From Collimonas silvisoli (GTDB lineage: Bacteria; Pseudomonadota; Gammaproteobacteria; Burkholderiales; Burkholderiaceae_D): 64,000 bases of DNA. Where the stretch lies: the NCBI RefSeq assembly GCF_018305005.1, contig NZ_JAGQEG010000024.1:1-64000 (forward strand), read 5' to 3'. The notes beneath the pieces were generated by a model, which saw only the letters and a list, made by a program, of their open reading frames with translations, ran no database searches and was not told where the DNA came from. A program made the position numbers and the translations under genes. Shown here piece by piece: positions 37,202 through 44,786 of the stretch; position 1 is the stretch's first letter, and each line of letters starts with the position of its first letter.

Positions 37202-37227
37202 GCGAACGCCGGCGCCAAGACGGCGAA
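37202..37227 (-). promoter_or_regulatory. Off-spaced PIP-like pair upstream of the methyltransferase gene
   Basis: On the minus strand two TTCGC half-sites are separated by 16 rather than 15 bases, and no YANNNT element stands at the expected distance. It may be chance, or a weak variant site. Confidence 0.2.
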
Positions 37228-37273
37228 TCCAAGTTACTGATTTAAGTCAGGTGTTGCGATTTGCCGGCATTGG

Positions 37274-37684
37274 TTATCTGGCTTCATTCAGATAGTAAGT
37301 CTTGCGCCAGTCCTTGGAATGCGCCGCATGCTCTGACAAGGTATTCATCAGATCAAGCGCCGATATCTGTCCGATAGGAATGCGCCGCGCCAACAGAACA
37401 TGACGGGTTTCGAAGTTAATCGTAAATACTGGTGTATTTACACCATGCATCGTCAAATTTATTTCCAATAGCCGTTCCAGTACATCGGCACGATTTTTTG
37501 CCGGCAGCGCACCAAAATCGCAGTACATGGCCAGGCCTTCTTCTTGTTCAGTGCTACCGTCAATCAAAGTGAAATTGACGCCATCGACGGTCAGATCGGC
37601 AGTCGTATAAAACAGCTTCGGATCCGCGATTTTCGCGATCGCACATATTTCATCTATCAGTTTCCGATAATTTTCTGATGCCAT
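37274..37684 (-). CDS. CesT-family type III secretion chaperone
   Basis: This 136-residue acidic protein has the CesT/Tir-chaperone layout: helix 1 (YRKLIDEICAIAKI), beta strands (FTLIDGSTEQEEGLAMYCDFGALP), helix (RADVLERLLEINLTMHGVN), the typical strand TPVFTINFETRHVLLARRIPIG, and a C-terminal helix. Such chaperones bind the N-terminal part of one effector in the cytoplasm and keep it secretion-competent. GGAG lies seven bases before the ATG. The gene starts 56 bases after the stop of the 924-residue protein, so that protein is its likely client and both are driven by the PIP-box promoter at 40545-40605. Confidence 0.85.
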   Translation of the reverse strand: MASENYRKLIDEICAIAKIADPKLFYTTADLTVDGVNFTLIDGSTEQEEGLAMYCDFGALPAKNRADVLERLLEINLTMHGVNTPVFTINFETRHVLLARRIPIGQISALDLMNTLSEHAAHSKDWRKTYYLNEAR

Positions 37685-37740
37685 ATATTTCTCCAGTTCT
37701 TTTGTAGGAAGTCATCGACCTCCATGAATACAATCCGGCT

Positions 37741-40515
37741 TCAGCGCGGTTTTGGAATCAGCGGCAGCGGCGATTCGCGGATATCATGCGCAACGTGTTG
37801 CCCGCTCGTGTCAGCGGCGATATTCAAAGCATGATCAGCTTGCGCCCTTCCATTTTTCATCTGCACCAGCTCTTTCTGCTTGCCCTCGGCTTTCTCGAAC
37901 GCTGCCCTCGCCTTTGAGGCAGAAATTCCATCCCGCGGCATAAAGGCCATTCCCTTGAAACCCAGCTTCAGCGCGTCCAGGCAATAAGTGGAGAGCGATT
38001 TAATGCTGACGCCGACGTAGGGATATGCTCCCTTTGCTGTCGCTTCACGAATTTTGCGCCGCTCGTCCAGTTTATTGTTTTGATAGACGGTTTCCGATAT
38101 GGACGATGTCGGTCCGGAAGCGACCTGCCCCCACAATTTACCCAGCGGCTTGGTTTTGGCGTTCGCAACCTGATATGCGGCAGCAACATTGACCAGCACC
38201 GCGCTCATGGTGACGCCCAGGGAGAGGTAGCGTTCCCAAAGAGGTTCATGGTAGGTCGGGTCGTAGGTCTTTTTCTGAGCACTGACCAAGCCCAGCAAGG
38301 AATTGATCATCAATGACCCGTTTATGCCTGCGACCCCTAATTGGAATGCTCGCCAGGAGGCTGCACCGTAAGTCGCCGAGACCTCATCCGGCAAGCCGCT
38401 GCGTGTGTTGCCGGCCTTGACGAATCCCACTTTGAATTCCGGTGAGAGTTCGAGCAATTTCGAGTGTTCCGTGACTTGCATGCCATCATGGACGGTACGT
38501 TTGTTGTCGTTGTAGTCAGAAACCTCTGTAAACCGTCCCTCGCGTACGTGCTGAGGATCATGGCGGGTCGACTCCCAGGCAGAGACCAGTGTATCCAACT
38601 TGCTCTTCTGGCCATCCGGCAGATTGCTGGACGCCGTCTCGATCTTATTGCTCAATTGTTCCAGTTGCTGTTTTTCCTCATTGCTCAATGGCGGGAACTT
38701 GTTCGCCTGAGCCTGAAGGCTGGTGTGTTTCTTGAGAGCGCCGGCATCGATCTTTAACCTGCCGGCAATGACCGCATTCAATTCGTCCGCACGTTCATAA
38801 TTCCGAATGACCATCGCCGACGCCAATTCGATCTCGAGAGCTTGAACCTCGGCCTTCGCGGCGCCTCCCAAGGATTCAAAAGCGGCGCTCCTGATATCGC
38901 TCACTGCTGCGAGCCGCGCCGGGTATTCCGCTCTATCCTTGAGCGCCACGTGAGTCCGCCAGTCGTTCGGTCCGTTGGCGCCCATATGCAATGTATCTGC
39001 AATCTGCTGCTCCAGTTCCCGCACCTGCCCCGTGAATATCTGATCCAGTGTCTTTACCCGTATTTGCAACGGGGTTCGCATGAGTTCCTTGAATTTGCTC
39101 GGATCATCCGCCGTCAGCATTTTCAGATCGATCATCAAATTCTGCTTGTCCACCTCGTCCGATGGCGCGACCAGCCGCTGCAACACCAGTTGCGAGAGGG
39201 ACGTCGCTATCTGGATCCCGGCCGCGACGCGGGGATCCTTCGCAATATACCCGCCCCACCCGGCCAAAAGATTGCCGTAGAATTTCAGCGTCTGCAAACA
39301 TGACTGCCGTTGCAGCCCTTCGAAATAGACACGGTTGAGCTGGCAGCGCGTGGTGTAATGATTGATGGCGTGATCAAGTGTCTTTGCAACTTCATCTACA
39401 GCGTGATTCGCCGCTTCCCTGAGCTCGTGATTTTCCGGATCTGCGACAGAACGTGTTAAAAGCTCCTGTAGTCTTGGAGATTCATCCTTCACGTGTTGCA
39501 GCACCTGTTTCAATTCCGTTTCGATCTTGTCGAATGTCGGGGTATTCAATTCTGGAGCAATATCGGCCGCGTTTCGAAACGCCATATCCTGATAGGGCGT
39601 TACATGCAGCAAGGTATAGGTATTTATCAAGCTGCTGACCGTGGAAGCCGCCATCACGCTGCCAAAGTAGCCCGCTGCCCAGTTCCGCGCAGGAACCGGC
39701 GCCTTGCCATGCGCCTTGAAGGTGCAAATCGTAGGCAGCAGGGACAGTATCGAGGCAGGTGCATTGCGCCAGGAATACGCTTTCCCGCCCTCCCTGAACC
39801 CTGCATCCATAGCATGCTGGTCCAGATTCAGCATCGTGTGAAAGCACTGTTTTGCCTGAGTCCAGTCACCGGTTTTAAGCGCCTGCGCCCGAGTTTCGAC
39901 GAATGCCTGGACATGTTCCGGATTCAGTACAATCCGGTCCTCATCGATAAAGGCCTTGCTATGCGCCATCAGGTCTCGATGCAGTTCGTGCTCGGTCGGC
40001 ATATCGATCACAGTGGCATTCCCGGCTTCGCCAAGCGGGGTTATACGAGATGAAGCGTTTTCCGCAGTAATTTCTTCATTGTGAATAGCGGCATGCGGGC
40101 CGGTTGAATGGGAACTTGAAGCGATATCTTGCACGTGTTGCGGAAGCACCCTAGGCGCTTCATTGCTCGCGCAAGAGCTCTCTGGTGCGCCGAAGTCGCC
40201 TGTCGATCTCGAACGGGCGCCGGCGGCCCGCCCCTGGTCGAACGTAGCGCGAATCGCGACAGGCGGTTTTAGTCTATTCGCAGACAGCCTCGGTCGTTGC
40301 GATGTCGTCGCGCTATCCGATTCCCCCATGGCTGAACTGCCAGTGGCGTCTACGGCCGAATTGCGCAATGGCCCCAGATTTCTCAACGCAGCGCTTGGCT
40401 CGCTCGATGAGCGTCGCACAGAACGGTGATCTGCTTCGTCAACTGCGCCAGATCGCTCATGTGATACCACATCATCGGCAGCTGCCGGTTTGCTCGTGGA
40501 TGTAGGGATATGCAT
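37741..40515 (-). CDS. Probable type III effector, 924 aa, family unknown
   Basis: The longest frame starts at 40638, but a perfect PIP box and -10 (40605-40545) lie downstream of that codon. Transcription should therefore begin near 40538 and the first ATG is MHIPTSTSK at 40515. Residues 1-180 are Ser/Arg-rich and probably disordered, as in type III secretion signals. The rest is mostly helical with hydrophobic stretches near 275-305 (GYFGSVMAASTVSSLINTYTLLHV), 725-743 (GVAGINGSLMINSLLGLV) and 761-783 (LGVTMSAVLVNVAAAY), which could insert into host membranes. No catalytic motif is recognised. A CesT chaperone gene follows directly. Confidence 0.75.
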   Translation of the reverse strand: MHIPTSTSKPAAADDVVSHERSGAVDEADHRSVRRSSSEPSAALRNLGPLRNSAVDATGSSAMGESDSATTSQRPRLSANRLKPPVAIRATFDQGRAAGARSRSTGDFGAPESSCASNEAPRVLPQHVQDIASSSHSTGPHAAIHNEEITAENASSRITPLGEAGNATVIDMPTEHELHRDLMAHSKAFIDEDRIVLNPEHVQAFVETRAQALKTGDWTQAKQCFHTMLNLDQHAMDAGFREGGKAYSWRNAPASILSLLPTICTFKAHGKAPVPARNWAAGYFGSVMAASTVSSLINTYTLLHVTPYQDMAFRNAADIAPELNTPTFDKIETELKQVLQHVKDESPRLQELLTRSVADPENHELREAANHAVDEVAKTLDHAINHYTTRCQLNRVYFEGLQRQSCLQTLKFYGNLLAGWGGYIAKDPRVAAGIQIATSLSQLVLQRLVAPSDEVDKQNLMIDLKMLTADDPSKFKELMRTPLQIRVKTLDQIFTGQVRELEQQIADTLHMGANGPNDWRTHVALKDRAEYPARLAAVSDIRSAAFESLGGAAKAEVQALEIELASAMVIRNYERADELNAVIAGRLKIDAGALKKHTSLQAQANKFPPLSNEEKQQLEQLSNKIETASSNLPDGQKSKLDTLVSAWESTRHDPQHVREGRFTEVSDYNDNKRTVHDGMQVTEHSKLLELSPEFKVGFVKAGNTRSGLPDEVSATYGAASWRAFQLGVAGINGSLMINSLLGLVSAQKKTYDPTYHEPLWERYLSLGVTMSAVLVNVAAAYQVANAKTKPLGKLWGQVASGPTSSISETVYQNNKLDERRKIREATAKGAYPYVGVSIKSLSTYCLDALKLGFKGMAFMPRDGISASKARAAFEKAEGKQKELVQMKNGRAQADHALNIAADTSGQHVAHDIRESPLPLIPKPR

Positions 40516-40544
40516 AATGGTTTTCGTTTTTTTTCGACGATTGC

Positions 40545-40605
40545 AGATTACATCTTTGACATAACCATTTTTATCGCGCCGCGAAACACCGTTCGTTCTT
40601 GCGAA
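40545..40605 (-). promoter_or_regulatory. Perfect PIP box and -10, promoter of the 924-aa effector operon
   Basis: On the minus strand: TTCGC (40605-40601), 15 bases, TTCGC (40585-40581), 30 bases, then TAATCT (40550-40545). This matches the full TTCGC-N15-TTCGC-N30-32-YANNNT consensus bound by HrpX in Xanthomonas, equivalent to the HrpB-dependent hrpII box of Ralstonia. Confidence 0.88.
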
Positions 40606-40670
40606 ATTTTTCACAGATCGAAATGGCCCCGGTTCCATAAAATCTGCCGCAAACAGGGCTAACGCATATC

Positions 40671-40949
40671 TCAGCGCAAGGAAGGATTGCGCCGGAATGG
40701 CGAACTATTTATAACGTGAGAATCCTCTCTTACTGCATCGATGTCTTGGCGCAGGTTACCCCAACCTTGGGTTAAATTATTCACGGCATCAAGCGTGCTC
40801 CTTAGATTCTCCGCACCCAGGCTGATGCCGGATTCTCCCGGCAATGCGTTAGCGGCTTGAGTAGCGGCCCTGCCAAAGACCGGCTCGCCTGCCTTGACTT
40901 CGGATTCCGGCCCGTCCATTCGCCTGGTACCCGCGGGTTGGAAGCGCAT
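40671..40949 (-). CDS. Possible small protein, 82-92 aa
   Basis: A minus-strand frame lies between the divergent effector promoters. From the internal Met at 40919 (MDGPESEVKAGEPVF) it would give 82 residues with two helical segments (TLDAVNNLTQGWGNLRQDIDAV). No family, PIP box or good ribosome site is visible, and its 5' end overlaps the PIP box used by the opposite gene. It may be a real small secreted protein or chance. Confidence 0.25.
   Translation of the reverse strand: MRFQPAGTRRMDGPESEVKAGEPVFGRAATQAANALPGESGISLGAENLRSTLDAVNNLTQGWGNLRQDIDAVREDSHVINSSPFRRNPSLR
40899..40923 (+). promoter_or_regulatory. PIP box upstream of the MGNLC effector
   Basis: TTCGG (40899-40903), 15 bases, TTCGC (40919-40923) on the plus strand fits TTCGB-N15-TTCGB. 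Thirty bases on is TCTAAT (40954-40959), which departs from YANNNT at the second base. It would give a leader of about 35 bases before the ATG at 40997. Confidence 0.65.
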
Positions 40950-40996
40950 ACTGTCTAATGGTTTCCCCTACACCTTATAGTTTGAAAGGAAAGACG

Positions 40997-41761
40997 ATGG
41001 GAAATCTATGCGCGCGTGGTATTGGCGATTCTCATGCGCCCACGACCTACGACGATCACGTGCAAATGACGCCTCCTCGGCAAAGGCCAGCAACACCCGC
41101 CCCGGGTCAATCGCCATTGCATGAACTAGGTCGTCGCCCAGTGCCCTCCTCGCCCGGGGCGTCTCGGCCCATGACTCCGACGCGAACGCCGATCGGAACG
41201 CCAATGAGGTCCCCGACGAGCAACGTGGAGCAGCGGATGCTTCGAGATATCCAGCACATGGCTCTGGAGATCAATCAGCTGGTTGGCGTCACCAGAGGTA
41301 TTCCCGCCCTCAGCGCCCAACACAACGCTGCAATTCAGGTGCAGGGCCAGATCCGTCGTCGTCTTGACGGCGACATCCGCGCCGGCGGTGGCGACGATTT
41401 CCGTCGACGCCTGGGTCGAATTCGAAATCAGATCACCAATTACTATGCGCGCCACCCAGACGCAGCTCTGCCTCCGGCGCAACAACCACGTGGGGGCGAT
41501 GCAGGCGTCAGTAGTGACGTCCTGCAGACGGCCTCGAACATGCTGACCGGCTTTGAGACCGTGGTCTTCCAGGGTGCGAATGGCATGGAGTCGCTCAAAG
41601 TGCTCGACCACCTTCAAGACATTGCCAGAAACCGGGACGTGGATCCCGCAGTCATTGACGCTGCTCGTCAGGCAGGCAACGTCCCCGCTGCCTTGGTCAA
41701 TAATCTGCTAGCGCTGGTACAACGCAATCCGCCTATCCTGTCTTCTCACACACGTCGGTAA
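40997..41761 (+). CDS. Probable acylated type III effector (MGNLC N-terminus), 254 aa
   Basis: The start is the ATG at 40997, six bases after AAGGA; a frame 13 codons longer begins at 40958 without a ribosome site. The mature N-terminus MGNLCARG has Gly2 for host N-myristoylation and Cys5 for palmitoylation. This is very like MGNIC of AvrPto and similar plasma-membrane-targeted effectors. Residues 20-80 are Pro/Thr-rich and probably disordered, with repeated TPTRTPIGTPMRSPT-like turns. Residues 85-254 are helical (MLRDIQHMALEINQLVG, RRRLGRIRNQITNYYARH, VLQTASNMLTGFETV). No enzyme motif is seen. A PIP box lies upstream. Confidence 0.75.
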   Translation: MGNLCARGIGDSHAPTTYDDHVQMTPPRQRPATPAPGQSPLHELGRRPVPSSPGASRPMTPTRTPIGTPMRSPTSNVEQRMLRDIQHMALEINQLVGVTRGIPALSAQHNAAIQVQGQIRRRLDGDIRAGGGDDFRRRLGRIRNQITNYYARHPDAALPPAQQPRGGDAGVSSDVLQTASNMLTGFETVVFQGANGMESLKVLDHLQDIARNRDVDPAVIDAARQAGNVPAALVNNLLALVQRNPPILSSHTRR

Positions 41762-42481
41762 TTCCGCTACCCGACCGGCGATCTCTCTGATCCCGGTCGA
41801 CGTCATTGTGTGCATATTTATTTGATTCAATATTTCATCAGCAAGTAACAAAATTTCTTCCGGCACGTTCTTCCAAGGATGGCTGCCACATAATTTCAAG
41901 AACCGCATGCCACAACACCATTCTGTGCAAGCGCACAGTCGCAAAATTGCGCGGAGTAAGGAATAAGCGGAATAAGCGGGATAAGCCCCGCATCAAATTG
42001 GAACGAAAGTAATCATCGGTTCTTCATTTCGCGCAACTCGCCGATGGACGGTTGAGATACCGCAGCCCCTCACGTTATCGGGGCGACTGTCCGGTTGCCG
42101 TAATCATTCACACAACAATGAAGGAAATGCCTACCTGCAATTCAGGAAGGTCTGATTGAAATTGCATTCGAATCTGGCAATTATGCAAAAACGGCAAGCG
42201 TATTCAATACGCATTAATACGAATGGGAATTGGCGCTTGAATAACTAGCGTGGAAAAAAATTCGCACTGCATGCATCATCTTTCGCACGAAATGGTACTC
42301 ACTGAGAGAAAACAATTTTTTCCGGCACACGACTTGCACAATAAACGATCGTGGTGCGCGAAGAAAAGGAACAGATGTTCGATAGATCATCCAGCGTCCG
42401 ATGCCAGTTTGCTTGCATCGGAAAATTTCAGAAATGCTCATTCACCCTTCATTTCAGGGTGATTCCGATAGAGGATTAGGC
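41762..42481. other. 720-bp region between the MGNLC effector and the hrpG-like gene
   Basis: I find no supportable gene. The region is more AT-rich than its flanks, contains a short repetitive stretch (GGAATAAGCGGAATAAGCGGGATAAG, near 41960) ending in a 5-bp hairpin, and an off-spaced PIP-like pair at 42261-42286. The AT-rich 3' half probably holds the promoter of the regulator. Confidence 0.5.
42261..42286 (+). promoter_or_regulatory. Off-spaced PIP-like pair upstream of the hrpG-like gene
   Basis: TTCGC at 42261-42265 and 42282-42286 are separated by 16 bases, one more than the consensus. CAATTT (42313-42318) lies 26 bases on. It is about 196 bases upstream of the regulator start and could reflect feedback control or chance. 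Confidence 0.3.
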
Positions 42482-43261
42482 ATGCGATTTGCAATTTTGA
42501 CTGACGATTCTGTTTTAGCGCAGAAATTGGCGAAATATTTCGAGAAATATTCAATCACCATAGACGCTTACTGTACTGAGCTGCTGATACTGCGTGCGAT
42601 GCGCACAATCACTTATGATCTGGTGCTGCTTGACGCCAAGAGCAGCGTCGGACTCGCCAGCAGCTTGCTTTCATGGCGAAACTGCAACGCCGATTTTTAT
42701 ACACCGGCGATCATATTGACCTCGCTCCTGACATGGAACGTGATGCAGGATTGGATCGAAGCCGGCGCGCACGACGTCGTAAGCCGCATAGACGTTGACC
42801 AGATCGGGCTGCGGGTATGCGTTGCCCTGCGGCGCCTGGCGCATTGCACCCGTGTCGACAGGATACAGATTGGCGATTATGTACTGAATCGGGGAAGCGA
42901 CATGGTTACCTGCGACGGCATTGACGTCAGCCTCACTCCGCGCGAATTCTCTATCGCGTGGCTGCTTTTCTCCAATCCGGGAAAATTCCTGAGCCGGTCA
43001 CAGATCACTACCAGCGTCTGGGGGAATTCCGAAGAGGTTGCAGCGCGCTCGCTGGAACAGCATATTTACAAGCTGCGCAAGAAATTGGGCCTATCGTCTA
43101 CGGCTGCCGGCGCCAGCCTGCGGACGGTGTACGCACTAGGCTACAAACTTGAGATTTCTCCGGACCTGCGGCAAACTGAAAAATCCGCTCCAGAACAACT
43201 TCCGTCGGCGGTTCGCGCAGAGGGCGAGGGTAGCGATGTCCGTAACTCCCTGACAGCCTGA
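42482..43261 (+). CDS. hrpG: OmpR-family response regulator, HrpG-like
   Basis: This 259-residue protein starts at MRFAILTDDS, with AGAGGATTAGGC upstream; 27 longer-frame residues are dropped. The receiver domain (1-115) keeps the acidic pair Asp8-Asp9, the phospho-acceptor candidate Asp51 (LVLLDAKSS) and the Thr80/Ser81 position, but the conserved Lys near 101 is replaced (VVSRID). A winged-helix DNA-binding domain follows (GIDVSLTPREFSIAWLLFSNPGKFLSRSQI, SLEQHIYKLRKKLG, VYALGYKLEI). HrpG proteins of Xanthomonas and Ralstonia belong to this family and switch on HrpX/HrpB, which act at PIP boxes. Its place inside a PIP-box island supports this role. The symbol is by analogy. Confidence 0.65.
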   Translation: MRFAILTDDSVLAQKLAKYFEKYSITIDAYCTELLILRAMRTITYDLVLLDAKSSVGLASSLLSWRNCNADFYTPAIILTSLLTWNVMQDWIEAGAHDVVSRIDVDQIGLRVCVALRRLAHCTRVDRIQIGDYVLNRGSDMVTCDGIDVSLTPREFSIAWLLFSNPGKFLSRSQITTSVWGNSEEVAARSLEQHIYKLRKKLGLSSTAAGASLRTVYALGYKLEISPDLRQTEKSAPEQLPSAVRAEGEGSDVRNSLTA

Positions 43262-43309
43262 TCAGGTCGCATCAACTCCGGGCGAGCTTCCCCGGCTGGT
43301 CAGTGCACG

Positions 43310-44653
43310 CTATTGCCGTGGCTTCGCTGCTCGCTGAACGTCGAGGCGCAACATCACTTTGTCTTTGCCGTCATCAAGTTCGTAGCGAACATTCGGGTTG
43401 CCGTTGTAGGTTGCATCGAACATCGCTGCCGTACTCGACGTATCGGTCAGACTCCCATACATCATTTTCTCGGGGGTCGAGAAATAAATTTCCTCTCGGT
43501 AGACGGTGAACGGATTGCGCGCATCTCTCTGGTACTCCGGCTTTTCGAGTTCAATCTGCGGCAATTGCGTCCCGGCGGGTTTGGAATACATGATCTTGTT
43601 TTTGGGTTCCACCTCGGGACGCAAGCCAATCCGTCCAAGGTCGGCGGCGGCATGGGCGACAAGACCTGGCACGGAAAATATTGTCCAGGGGTCGACCACG
43701 ATGTCGTGTTCCGGCTGCTCGCCGCGAATCACGACCAGCGTATGCTTCAGTCTCGTATTGGCAACGCAATCAATCTGCGCATCCTTCAGGTCAGGATGCG
43801 AACCCAGCACGGCATAGGCCAACGCGGCCTGGTGATCGCAAAAACCCGCTTGCCACTTCAATGCCGCCCTGGCCATTGGTAAATGAGCTTCGCCTGACGC
43901 ACGATTGCGCCTGGCGGCCGAACCTGCACGCTCGGCGAGTGCGGTTCTGACATAACTCTCCCCGCCGGTACGAGCGACATCCTTCACTTGATTGCCAGCG
44001 CCAAAAGGCACAAGCGCCTTCACCAGATCGATGGTTGCGCGTGCGGTGGCAAGACGTCTTGCAGTCGGCGCATCGATAGTCACTACACACGGTTCCAGCG
44101 GTTGCGGCGAGGGATGCCACAAATGATGCTGCACGCTCGCCAGAGGCCCGGCATCGGCAGGCGCAAGCTGATACGCTTGTTCACGGCTCAAATAGCGGTC
44201 AAATACCCCGTCTGTCCTGGTTGGCGAGACCTCTTGGCCGCGACCGTCTACCAACAGCCCGACGATAGCCGGGGCGATGGCGACATGTGCCTTTGTTGCC
44301 GGAATGGGTATCCGTCCGGTCGCATCGATCTCGCTATTGCCCATCAATTCTTTTTGCAACACCTGGATCCAGTCGAGCTCGTTCAAGATGGCTGGCGGCT
44401 GGTTTTCTCTTTTGAAGCCGTTCGCAGGAACCATGTTTTTGCTGCCTGACGCTGCGGCGACGTGCCCGGTGCGAGGTCGGGCATGCGCTTTGCCGGCGCG
44501 CTTTGGACTGCCTGAAGGCAATCCACGCAACGCCGGACTCTTAACCGGCCTGGCGCGATTGGCCGCACCTTCTGTCCGTGATGCAGAAACTTCAATTTCC
44601 GCATCATCGCTGGTTTTTGGAGCGATGCACGCGCCAAAGATATGTTTCAACAT
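43310..44653 (-). CDS. Probable type III effector with a transglutaminase-like Cys-His-Asp fold
   Basis: This 447-residue protein has AAGGGAGAGAGAG before the ATG. Residues 1-90 are basic, Ser/Pro-rich and probably disordered. The region 260-325 carries AGFCDHQAALAY (Cys272), RLKHTLVVIRG (His304) and DIVVDPWTIF (Asp321). This is the order and spacing of a papain/transglutaminase-like catalytic triad, as in the HopX/XopE effectors (GNC...H...DPW). The family as such is not assigned. It lies 133 bases downstream of the two-repeat protein on the same strand and has no PIP box of its own, so it is probably the second gene of that operon. It converges with the hrpG-like gene. Confidence 0.7.
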   Translation of the reverse strand: MLKHIFGACIAPKTSDDAEIEVSASRTEGAANRARPVKSPALRGLPSGSPKRAGKAHARPRTGHVAAASGSKNMVPANGFKRENQPPAILNELDWIQVLQKELMGNSEIDATGRIPIPATKAHVAIAPAIVGLLVDGRGQEVSPTRTDGVFDRYLSREQAYQLAPADAGPLASVQHHLWHPSPQPLEPCVVTIDAPTARRLATARATIDLVKALVPFGAGNQVKDVARTGGESYVRTALAERAGSAARRNRASGEAHLPMARAALKWQAGFCDHQAALAYAVLGSHPDLKDAQIDCVANTRLKHTLVVIRGEQPEHDIVVDPWTIFSVPGLVAHAAADLGRIGLRPEVEPKNKIMYSKPAGTQLPQIELEKPEYQRDARNPFTVYREEIYFSTPEKMMYGSLTDTSSTAAMFDATYNGNPNVRYELDDGKDKVMLRLDVQRAAKPRQ

Positions 44654-44786
44654 CTCTCTCTCCCTTCTTTGACTCTCTTCGACAGCCTGCTCAGAAGCGG
44701 CGCGGGCGACCCTTGCGCGATCGCGTATATTTATCCGCTTCGCCCGCCAATAGCGGCGGACCGTCCGTCAACAATATTAGAGCCTG

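Noticed and set aside
37237-37250. FNR-like sequence CTGATTTAAGTCAG upstream of the methyltransferase gene
   Set aside because: It departs from the TTGAT-N4-ATCAA consensus in both halves and there is no other sign of oxygen control.
40516-40638. N-terminal extension of the 924-aa effector
   Set aside because: A complete PIP box and -10 lie within or beyond this stretch, so these codons should not be transcribed.
44654-44786. PIP box for the transglutaminase-like gene
   Set aside because: I searched the 133-bp upstream space for TTCGB-N15-TTCGB on the minus strand and found none; expression from the upstream operon promoter is more likely.
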